A stretch of DNA of 10,652 nt. Source: Candidatus Dadabacteria bacterium (GTDB lineage: Bacteria > Desulfobacterota_D > UBA1144 > Nemesobacterales > JADFKM01). The translations under genes were made by a program, and so were the position numbers. Below, piece by piece: positions 4,808-10,652 of this stretch (position 1 is its first letter; the number at the start of each line of letters is the position of its first letter). The notes beneath the pieces were generated by a model. The model was not told the origin of the DNA and did no database searches. It was given only the letters and a program-made list of their open reading frames with translations. The DNA lies in assembly GCA_022564935.1 (NCBI GenBank), contig JADFKM010000063.1, positions 1-10,652 of the forward strand, given 5' to 3'.

Positions 4808-7453
4808 ATGGCTATGCCGCGCAAAGGTCTTTGGGGATTTTCAGGGGCTCATTCAATTGCTGACAAAGGGCTAATAACATTTTTGGCGGTCTCTTTATTC
4901 ATTCTCGCCGCAACGCGTACGGCAAGCGCCGACAACATTGTGGTAGACATCTTCGGTGACGAATTCGGGGCGGGTGCGGGCTGCGCCCTGAGAGAAGCAA
5001 TTGAGTCCTTTAACCCGGCAGTCGCCCCTTTTGGAGGCTGCGTCATTAATGTGGACGCAAACCCCGATACTATCATACTCGGGAGTACGGGAACCTACAC
5101 ACTGACAATCAATGGAAGTGAGGACGTCAACGCTGCGGGAGACCTGGATATACTAGAGCCTATGGTGATAATGGGCACGGGCGCAAAGGCGTCGGATACC
5201 GTTGTAGACGCTTCTACATTGGGGACGCCCGATAGGGTGTTCCATCTTATCGGACCGGGCGCGGCTATGGCGGTGACCTTTGAAAACTTAACGATTACGG
5301 GAGGAAATACATCAGGTGATGGCGGCGGCATATTTGCGGAAGGCTCAAACATCCAATTAAGGCTCGACAGGGTATGGGTCGATAATAATACGGCTGGCGC
5401 TGGTGGTGGGATATTTATTGCTTCATCATCCACATTTTTAACAATAATAGACTCCCTTATAAGCAACAATCAGGCTACATTCGGAGAGGGGGGCGGCATT
5501 TTGATTGGTGAAAGTGATATTTCTACGGCGATTATTAACAGCACCATCAGCGGCAATATGGCTTCGGCTAACGGAGGGGGTATATCCCACCGCTCAACTT
5601 CCTCTGTAGTCGGGCTGCAGTTATATAACGTCACGGTTACGGACAACACCGCAGGGATTTTCGGAGGGGGGGTTATACATGTGCTTCAAAGCGGTGAACA
5701 AACCCGTATTCGGAATACGATAATAGCCCAGAACAACGGCCCCGCAGGCTCGCCGGACTGCTTTCAAACCTCAGGCAATTTCTTTTCAGACGGCTTCAAT
5801 ATCGTGGGGGCCGATACTTGTTTAGATACTGTACAGGCAAGTGATAAGGTTGGGACTACAGTAACGCCTCTTAACGCCATGCTCGATGTTCTAGCCGACA
5901 ACGGCGGACCCACGCAGACCCACGCCCTTCTGCCGTTAAGCCCGGCCATCGACATGGGTGAAACGCCTGACTGCCAGGCGCCCCTGAATTTCCCATCCTC
6001 GACTGCCCTACTTCCTTTAACTACAGACCAGCGGGGGTTTCCCAGGCCCACTGACGGAGATGGGAATTCCACAGCGGTTTGCGACATAGGGGCGTATGAG
6101 CTCGGCATCGCAGACCTGTCGATAACGAAGATAGACAGTCCCGACCCCGTGAACGCCGGAAGCACCCTGACCTATACCATAACGGTGACAAACGACGGCC
6201 CCGCAGACGCCCCGGAAGTTATGGTAATAGACACCTTACCGCCGCAGCTTGACCCCGGTATGGACGGCGTAGCGGATGGCTGCGCGTTTCACCCCAATGC
6301 GGGTCTCGGCTCCTACCCGCTTGCCGACTGCGAATTTGATATGCCTATGATGGGAGAGATAAAGTGCAGCCTCAACGAAGACCTTCCCGCTTCAGGCGAC
6401 GATTGGGTAATTGAAATAATGTGCTCTGTACCGGCCGATATCTGTTCAGGTACGTTGACAAACGAAGTGGAGGTCATGGGGAGTGTGTTTGACACCGACG
6501 CTGCCGACGACACCGATACGGAGGAGACCGATGTAGTGGAAATAATACCTCCCGTCCTGACATGTCCATTGGTTTTCGTTGCTCAATCGGCTGACGACGT
6601 CGGAACGCCTGTGTTCTACCCGCTCCCAATAGTAACGGATAACTGCGACCTTGTTATTATTCCCGATTGCACACCGCCACAGAATACGGTATTTTCCGTG
6701 GGCGAGCATCCGGATGCTGTTTCCTGCACGGCGACGGATGCCGCAGGAAATGTGAGCGCACCCTGCATGTTTGACGTGACTGTCCTGGCACCGGCTCCGG
6801 GTGGGCCACCTGGGCCACCTGGGCCGCCGGGACCACCTGGGCCAGAAGGGCCGGCAGATAATGTCGCGGCGTTGCCCAACGGGGTTGACGGACAGCTTGT
6901 GTTCTTTGTATCTCCTGCAAATACGGTGCTCAACGACGTCTTTTTCGAAAACAATGGATGTGAAAACGTCGTCCCGCCCACGTTGGTGTTTCCGATAGGG
7001 TTCTTCGGCTTCGAGATTGACGACGTGGAGCCCGGCGGCGAGACCACATTGACCGTGTTCATCCCTGGGGGTTCCACGGTAGATACTTACTGGAAGTTCG
7101 GCCCCACTCCCGACAACCCTGTTCCCCATTGCTATGAGTTCTTGTTTGACGGAGTGACGGGGGCTGAGTTTTTTGATGGAGGAACCACGGTGCTCCTTCA
7201 CTTCGTGGACGGGCTTCGGGGTGATGACGACCTGAGCGAAAACGGGTTGATTGTCGAGCCGGGCGGCCCGGCTTCGACGGGTGACGACGGCGCGTCGCCC
7301 CCTCCCGGACAGACCATAATCATTCGCGAAAGTAGCTGCGCCATAGCATCTACGGCTAGTGCGGGCAGCGCGGCGGCCAATGCGCTTGTAGTTTTGATTC
7401 CGCTTCTCGGCGTAGGGCTGCGAACTCTTATTCGGAGGAGGGAAGAGGACTGA
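4808..7453 (+). CDS. multidomain secreted beta-helix surface protein with sorting-type C-terminus
   Basis: An 881-residue exported protein of unknown ligand. ATG 4808 is chosen because AGAGGA (4795-4800) lies 7 bases upstream and it gives a normal signal peptide (basic start, LITFLAVSLFILAAT core, likely cut TASA|DN after residue 41). Domains in order: a CALREAIESFN motif (59-69, CSLREAI type); a right-handed beta-helix (about 110-330) with five GGGI/GGGV motifs (172, 199, 228, 256, 286); a choice-of-anchor Q end (362-432: GGPTQTHALLPLSPAIDMG ... DIGAYEL); DUF11 (434-578: ADLSITKIDSPDPVNAGSTL); HYR (about 581-660, ending TDAAGNVSAPC); a collagen-like Gly-Pro-Pro tract (665-682); and a choice-of-anchor U domain (about 691-823, YWKFGPTPDNPVPHCYEF and HFVDGLRGDDDL). 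The tail has SSCAIAS (Cys844), a hydrophobic segment (about 855-871) and an Arg cluster (876-878). That is the tripartite form of C-terminal sorting signals such as MYXO- or JDVT-CTERM, so it is probably envelope-anchored after processing. No sorting protease is in the window. Adhesion or matrix function is inference. Confidence 0.9.
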   Translation: MAMPRKGLWGFSGAHSIADKGLITFLAVSLFILAATRTASADNIVVDIFGDEFGAGAGCALREAIESFNPAVAPFGGCVINVDANPDTIILGSTGTYTLTINGSEDVNAAGDLDILEPMVIMGTGAKASDTVVDASTLGTPDRVFHLIGPGAAMAVTFENLTITGGNTSGDGGGIFAEGSNIQLRLDRVWVDNNTAGAGGGIFIASSSTFLTIIDSLISNNQATFGEGGGILIGESDISTAIINSTISGNMASANGGGISHRSTSSVVGLQLYNVTVTDNTAGIFGGGVIHVLQSGEQTRIRNTIIAQNNGPAGSPDCFQTSGNFFSDGFNIVGADTCLDTVQASDKVGTTVTPLNAMLDVLADNGGPTQTHALLPLSPAIDMGETPDCQAPLNFPSSTALLPLTTDQRGFPRPTDGDGNSTAVCDIGAYELGIADLSITKIDSPDPVNAGSTLTYTITVTNDGPADAPEVMVIDTLPPQLDPGMDGVADGCAFHPNAGLGSYPLADCEFDMPMMGEIKCSLNEDLPASGDDWVIEIMCSVPADICSGTLTNEVEVMGSVFDTDAADDTDTEETDVVEIIPPVLTCPLVFVAQSADDVGTPVFYPLPIVTDNCDLVIIPDCTPPQNTVFSVGEHPDAVSCTATDAAGNVSAPCMFDVTVLAPAPGGPPGPPGPPGPPGPEGPADNVAALPNGVDGQLVFFVSPANTVLNDVFFENNGCENVVPPTLVFPIGFFGFEIDDVEPGGETTLTVFIPGGSTVDTYWKFGPTPDNPVPHCYEFLFDGVTGAEFFDGGTTVLLHFVDGLRGDDDLSENGLIVEPGGPASTGDDGASPPPGQTIIIRESSCAIASTASAGSAAANALVVLIPLLGVGLRTLIRRREED
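6803..6853 (+). repeat. collagen-like tandem repeat (Gly-Pro-Pro)
   Basis: Four 9-base units of the type GGG-CCA-CCT, with GGG/GGA and CCG variants, are followed by GGG-CCA-GAA-GGG-CCG. They encode GPPGPPGPPGPPGPEGP inside the surface protein. The tract is too short for a stable collagen triple helix by itself. It more likely acts as a stiff linker between the HYR and choice-of-anchor U domains. Such repeats can change length by slippage. Confidence 0.9.
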
Positions 7454-7503
7454 GGCTCGTTTAAATATACTCTACTAATTTTCCTTAATAATTTGCTCGA
7501 AAA

Positions 7504-8241
7504 TCACACAATCTGCGGCAGGATTTCGCCTGCCTTTCCCTGCAGGCTGATGTCGTAGAATCCGGTGTTGGGCGTGGGATCGAGGTTCAGCTCTATAACG
7601 GGCTTGCCCCTCTGCTTGGCGGCGACTCCCATTGACGCCGCGGGCTGCACGAGGGCAGAGGTGCCTATGATGAGCATCAGTTCGCAGGACTCGATAAAGT
7701 TGAGGCACTGGTCGATTACGGCTGCGGGTATCATCTCTCCGAACCACACGACGTTTGGTCTCGCAAGCTCGCCGGTCTCTGCGCACTTGGGTGGAAGCTC
7801 CTTGAGCGGCACGTCGTGGTTTTCCTCCACAACGCCGGTCAGTGTGCAGCGTGTCTGCCAAATGTTGCCGTGTATCTCGACGATGTTTTTGCTGCCTGCG
7901 AGACGGTGGAGCCCGTCGATGTTTTGAGTAATGAGCGAGAAGGCCGGGGTTTTTTCCTCAAGCTCCGCAAGGGCATAGTGCGCCGGGTTCGGCTTTGCTT
8001 TGGAGATGATCTCCCGCCGGGAATCGTACCACTCCCATACGAGCTTCGGGTCTTTGTAAAAGGCTTCGGGGGTTGCAAGCTCCTCCGCTCTGTACTGCCT
8101 CCACAGCCCGTCTTCGCCCCTGAATGTGGGAACGCCGCTCTCCTGTGATATACCGGCTCCTGTAAGGACGCATATATTGGCGGCTCCTGCGATTAGCTCT
8201 CTTGCTTTCTGTATGTTGTGTTGAATGTTGTCTCCGCTCAT
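7504..8241 (-). CDS. cobB: NAD-dependent protein deacylase (sirtuin, CobB type)
   Basis: A cytosolic sirtuin that removes acyl groups from lysines using NAD, making nicotinamide and O-acyl-ADP-ribose. It is full length at 245 residues. NAD-site motifs are TGAGIS (27-32), PTFRG (38-42), TQNIDGLH (105-112) and GTS (193-195), with catalytic His124 (EIHGN). WEWYDSRRE carries Tyr72 and Arg75, the Tyr-x-x-Arg signature of class III sirtuins, which favours succinyl or malonyl groups as substrates as in SIRT5 and E. coli CobB. The zinc site is reduced: where two CxxC pairs are usual, the sequence has CTLT (132-135) and CAET (153-156), leaving two of four cysteines. The gene converges on the surface-protein gene (50 AT-rich bases between, no clear terminator) and diverges from rarA. 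The ATG at 8241 fits the family N-terminus, but the upstream ribosome-binding match is weak. Confidence 0.93.
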   Translation of the reverse strand: MSGDNIQHNIQKARELIAGAANICVLTGAGISQESGVPTFRGEDGLWRQYRAEELATPEAFYKDPKLVWEWYDSRREIISKAKPNPAHYALAELEEKTPAFSLITQNIDGLHRLAGSKNIVEIHGNIWQTRCTLTGVVEENHDVPLKELPPKCAETGELARPNVVWFGEMIPAAVIDQCLNFIESCELMLIIGTSALVQPAASMGVAAKQRGKPVIELNLDPTPNTGFYDISLQGKAGEILPQIV

Positions 8242-8373
8242 GGCTTTAGGTGTACTATACGGGTCGTTGAAATAAATTAATCCATAACAAGGTGGATTTC
8301 AACTTGAAGTTATCATGAGTAAGCTTCTCGACTCGTTGTAGGTTTGACGAGGGAAGGGTTAATCCTTGATTTA

Positions 8374-8403
8374 TTGTTGCAATTCCTCTAAGCTATTTAC
8401 AAT
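8374..8403 (+). promoter_or_regulatory. candidate promoter of rarA
   Basis: TACAAT (8398-8403) matches the -10 consensus at five of six bases. TTGTTG (8374-8379) is a weak -35 at 18 bases spacing. The predicted transcript start near 8410 falls within the inverted repeat that immediately follows. Confidence 0.35.
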
Positions 8404-8423
8404 AAACGATTTTCTTATCGTTT
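8404..8423. promoter_or_regulatory. perfect inverted repeat upstream of rarA
   Basis: AAACGAT (8404-8410) and ATCGTTT (8417-8423) are a perfect 7-bp inverted repeat around TTTCTT. It sits directly after the candidate -10 box and 11 bases before the rarA start codon. As DNA it could be an operator, and as RNA a hairpin next to the weak ribosome binding site (GGCGGA). Its function is not established. Confidence 0.35.
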
Positions 8424-8434
8424 GATGGCGGAAT

Positions 8435-9772
8435 ATGGCAAAAAAAACCAGCACCGGCGCCCCGTCGCTCTTCTCACCTCCCACTTCGGCGATACCGCTT
8501 GCCGACAGGATGCGCCCTAAAGAGTTCTCCGAGTTCGTTGGACAGAAGCACCTGGTGGGTGATGACGGAACCATAACCAAGATGCTTGAGAGCGATAACC
8601 TGCGCTCGATGATCTTCTGGGGGCCGCCCGGAACGGGGAAGACGACCTTAGCGGGACTCATTGCCGATAAAGCCAATGTCGATTTCTTTCAGATAAACGC
8701 AATATCGTCCGGGGTTAAGGAGCTAAGGGAGATAATAGCCCGGGCGGAGAAAGCGCTGGAGATAGGGCGAAGAACCATCTTGTTCATAGACGAGATACAC
8801 AGGTTCAATAAAGCACAGCAGGACGCCCTTCTTTCCAGCTCGGAGCACGGGACTATAATACTCATCGGGGCCACCACTGAGAACCCGTCCTTCGAGGTGA
8901 TATCTCCCCTTCTTTCCCGCTCCAGCGTATACGTGCTCGACCCTCTTAACGACGAAGAGCTTGAGATGATATTGTCCCGCGCCCTCAAAAAAGACGAGCT
9001 ATTGAAGAGAGTTACGCTCGAGGAGGACGCAAGGACACAGCTTAAGGCGTTGTGTGGAAAGGACGCACGTGTGATGCTGAACGCACTTGAAGTGGCCGTG
9101 ATGCTGACCGGCAAGCATGACACCGGTGTCATGCTTACGAGGGAGCTTATAAGGGAGGCGTATCAAACCAGGCACTACAAGTACGACAGGGTAGGGGAGG
9201 AGCACTACAACACGATTTCCGCTTTTATCAAAAGCGTCAGGGGAAGCGACCCCGACGCCGCCCTTCATTATCTTGCGCGCATGATCGAGGCGGGCGAAGA
9301 CCCGAAGTTCATCGCGAGGCGGCTTATCATCCTCGCCTCGGAAGACATCGGCAACGCCGACCCGTACGCCCTGACGCTTGCCACCTCCTGCTTTACATCG
9401 GTGAACTACATCGGCATGCCGGAAGGCTCGCTCGTGCTGGCTCAGACGACCACCTATCTTGCGAGCTGTCCGAAGAGCAACGCATCCTGCATAGCCATCG
9501 GCAAGGCGCGGGCGGATGTGATGGAGAAGCCGTATTTACCCATTCCCCTGCATCTCAGGAACGCCCCGACAGAACTGATGAAAGAGCTCGACTACGGCAA
9601 GGGGTACAAGTATTCGCACGACTACGAGGAGCACTTCGTGGAGCAGGACTTCCTGCCCGAAGAGCTTGAGGGCAGGATATACTACGACCCCACCGAGATC
9701 GGCCGCGAGGCTGAGCTGAAACAGTATCTGGAAAAGGTGTGGAAGAAGAGGAGGGTCGGCGGGGATAAGTAG
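8435..9772 (+). CDS. rarA: replication-associated recombination protein A (AAA+ ATPase)
   Basis: RarA (MgsA, relative of eukaryotic WRNIP1/Mgs1) is a clamp-loader-like AAA+ ATPase that acts with SSB at stalled replication forks. The 445-residue length is normal. Seen in order: an N-terminal PLADRMRPKEFSEFVGQKHL segment (21-40), Walker A GPPGTGKTT (63-71), Walker B LFIDEIHRFNKAQQDALL (116-133), sensor 1 GATTENPS (145-152), the arginine-finger region LLSRSSVY (159-166), sensor 2 KDARVMLNALE (209-219), then the C-terminal tetramerisation part with PKFIARRLIILASEDIGNADP (290-310) and APTELMKELDYGKGYKYSHDYE (377-398). Residues 222-237 read VMLTGKHDTGVMLTRE, a short internal repeat in a variable linker encoded by a perfect DNA palindrome. 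The upstream ribosome binding site is weak. The gene probably forms a single transcription unit, with 81 bases to the next gene. Confidence 0.96.
   Translation: MAKKTSTGAPSLFSPPTSAIPLADRMRPKEFSEFVGQKHLVGDDGTITKMLESDNLRSMIFWGPPGTGKTTLAGLIADKANVDFFQINAISSGVKELREIIARAEKALEIGRRTILFIDEIHRFNKAQQDALLSSSEHGTIILIGATTENPSFEVISPLLSRSSVYVLDPLNDEELEMILSRALKKDELLKRVTLEEDARTQLKALCGKDARVMLNALEVAVMLTGKHDTGVMLTRELIREAYQTRHYKYDRVGEEHYNTISAFIKSVRGSDPDAALHYLARMIEAGEDPKFIARRLIILASEDIGNADPYALTLATSCFTSVNYIGMPEGSLVLAQTTTYLASCPKSNASCIAIGKARADVMEKPYLPIPLHLRNAPTELMKELDYGKGYKYSHDYEEHFVEQDFLPEELEGRIYYDPTEIGREAELKQYLEKVWKKRRVGGDK
9113..9136. repeat. perfect 24-bp palindrome inside rarA
   Basis: The left arm AAGCATGACACC (9113-9124) is exactly the reverse complement of the right arm GGTGTCATGCTT (9125-9136), with no spacer. 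The symmetry breaks at the next bases (C9112, A9137). The central ACCGGT and outer bases resemble the CG-centred dyads bound by LacI-family regulators. In the mRNA it could form a hairpin of about 10 bp. It encodes the KHDTGVML linker of RarA. Confidence 0.85.
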
Positions 9773-9853
9773 ACCGCTCTTTGCTTTCCGTGTTCCCATG
9801 TAGGGACTGAATTTTATCCATCAAATTTAACAATCCGAAGGAGATGATGTGCA

Positions 9854-10279
9854 ATGACTGTAGAGATGACTGAAGTTGAGGTAAACGAGTATTTGGACTC
9901 GAAGCCCGGATGGCTTATTCTCTCGACAATTGGCAAGGAGGGTTACCCCCATAGCGTGCCCATAGGGTACATGAGACTCGGCGCCGAAATATATACTGCC
10001 TGCAGGGTTGGCTCACAAAGGGCTGTGAACATAATGCGGAATCCGAAGGTTTGCGCCCTGTTTCAGAGCGGCACGTCTAGGGATGGCATAAAGGGCGTTA
10101 TGATTCAGGGCGACGCAACATTTATTACAGAGCCTGATGAAGTGCTGCGGATTTCAAGAGAGTCGGCAAGGCGCAGGGGCGTAACGGAGGACGAGCTTCC
10201 AACGGAGCCGCGCGCCGGGGTTGCATACATACGCGTCGAGAGAAGGCGTGTGATTTCATGGGATTATTCCAGAGGCTGA
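9854..10279 (+). CDS. PPOX-class (pyridoxamine phosphate oxidase-like) split-barrel flavoprotein
   Basis: A small cytosolic protein of 141 residues with the split beta-barrel pattern of the PNPOx-like superfamily. The first strands read WLILSTIGKEGYPHSVPIGYM (20-40), a typical opening for proteins that bind FMN or F420. Next come IYTACRVGSQRAVNIMRNPKVCALF (46-70), a GVMIQGDATFITEP strand (81-94) and the ending RRRVISWDYSRG (130-141), like the VISWD ending of the F420/FMN-dependent PPOX group. The fold is clear. The cofactor and substrate cannot be told from sequence. True PdxH is longer with different phosphate-binding residues, so this should not be called PdxH despite pdxA in the window. 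ATG 9854 is supported by AAGGAG (9838-9843), 10 bases upstream. Two ATGs in between are out of frame. Confidence 0.85.
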   Translation: MTVEMTEVEVNEYLDSKPGWLILSTIGKEGYPHSVPIGYMRLGAEIYTACRVGSQRAVNIMRNPKVCALFQSGTSRDGIKGVMIQGDATFITEPDEVLRISRESARRRGVTEDELPTEPRAGVAYIRVERRRVISWDYSRG

Positions 10280-10382
10280 AAGGGCGTAATTGTGTCTTGC
10301 CACCTCTGCAGTGTCATCATAGGGTACTATAGCATTGTGAACGGTTACAAAACAATAATGAGAGGGAAGAAAGGAGAAAGTA

Positions 10383-10646
10383 ATGAAAAAAGTTATTCTT
10401 TTAATATTTTTGCTTGTCCCTATATTCTTCGGTCGACCCGAAGGATATGAGCCGTTGGGAGCTTGGTGTACACCAAGGGGAGAACCTAGGGTCGTACGCC
10501 CTTTTAATCTTGAATCAATATGGAGTGACCTGAAAAGAGATCATCCAAAAGCTGATGCCCTTATCAACTTCACATTTACGCCTCTAAAATATGACCTCAT
10601 TAACCCCATTTACTGTGGTGATATTGCAGTGAGAAAGTCAAAATAG
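10383..10646 (+). CDS. small exported or membrane-anchored protein, family not recognised
   Basis: An 87-residue protein preceded by a strong ribosome binding site (AAGGAG, 10371-10376, 6 bases before ATG). It begins MKK followed by a hydrophobic run (residues 4-16, VILLIFLLVPIFF), so it is exported or membrane-anchored. The possible cut after Phe-Phe-Gly17 lacks the usual small residue at -3. There is no lipobox cysteine at the right place. The mature part is polar and has two cysteines (29 and 78) that could form a disulfide, and a segment HPKADALINFTFTP (54-67) that looks like an ordered strand. Base composition is clearly AT-richer than the neighbours, which may mean recent transfer. The preceding 103-base gap shows no convincing promoter. 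I do not assign a function. Confidence 0.65.
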   Translation: MKKVILLIFLLVPIFFGRPEGYEPLGAWCTPRGEPRVVRPFNLESIWSDLKRDHPKADALINFTFTPLKYDLINPIYCGDIAVRKSK

Positions 10647-10652
10647 AAGAGC

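Larger units (their letters stand above)
8242..8434. other. divergent control region between cobB and rarA
   Basis: This AT-rich 193-base gap must hold both promoters. For cobB (minus strand) the clearest element is TATAGT, read on the minus strand at 8259-8254. It is only a few bases from the expected transcript start and lacks a good -35, so it is weak. For rarA (plus strand) the best candidate is TTGTTG/TACAAT. A small palindrome TTCAA-C-TTGAA lies at 8298-8308. No small gene is evident. Confidence 0.5.

Noticed and set aside
6446-7201. 251-codon minus-strand frame opposite the surface protein
   Set aside because: It mirrors the DUF11-HYR-collagen region. Its repetitive Arg/Trp/Pro stretch is only the complement of the Gly-Pro-Pro repeat.
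9854-10279. PPOX protein as PdxH completing B6 synthesis with pdxA
   Set aside because: It is too short and ends in the VISWD pattern of the general F420/FMN group, so the specific PdxH role is unsupported.

Overview
The window reads as a stretch of chromosome from an uncultured Gram-negative bacterium, perhaps a Desulfobacterota or Dadabacteria-like lineage. That placement rests on gene content only: a glyA-nrdR pair, a TatD nuclease fused to a radical SAM domain, and a large secreted protein with choice-of-anchor domains and a Cys/hydrophobic/Arg C-terminal tail. It cannot be confirmed without a search. Most housekeeping genes are moderately GC-rich, and the last small gene is visibly AT-richer.

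Left block (1-3230, + strand): the last codons of an unidentified upstream gene overlap glyA (serine hydroxymethyltransferase) by one base. nrdR (repressor of ribonucleotide reductase genes) follows with no gap, and a TatD-radical SAM fusion starts 3 bases after nrdR. These junctions suggest one operon joining one-carbon and nucleotide supply, dNTP control and a nuclease/radical enzyme. A 200-base gap with a good -10 box leads to pdxA (3431-4381, vitamin B6 synthesis).

Middle block (4382-7503): a 426-base gap holds a short remnant of a sirtuin C-terminus on the minus strand, a strong sigma70-type promoter with an inverted repeat in its spacer, and a leader of about 190 bases. These precede an 881-residue exported protein. 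In order it has a signal peptide, a CSLREAI-like start, a GGGI-repeat beta-helix, a choice-of-anchor Q end, DUF11, HYR, a short collagen-like Gly-Pro-Pro stretch, a choice-of-anchor U domain and a sorting-type C-terminal tail. The intact sirtuin gene cobB lies just downstream on the minus strand. Its 3' end matches the remnant on the other side of the surface-protein gene, so the surface-protein locus is bracketed by two related sirtuin 3' ends.

Right block (7504-10652): cobB (minus) and rarA (plus) diverge from a 193-base region that contains a perfect 7-bp inverted repeat. rarA (AAA+ ATPase acting at stalled replication forks) contains a perfect 24-bp palindrome in its coding sequence. After it come a small split-barrel flavoprotein of the PPOX class and a short AT-rich gene for an unrecognised exported or membrane-anchored protein. 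I saw no RNA genes, CRISPR array, transposase or phage genes. The strongest candidates for something new are the sirtuin remnant bracketing the surface-protein gene, the rarA palindrome, and the sirtuin with altered zinc ligands. None of them amounts to a clearly new system.
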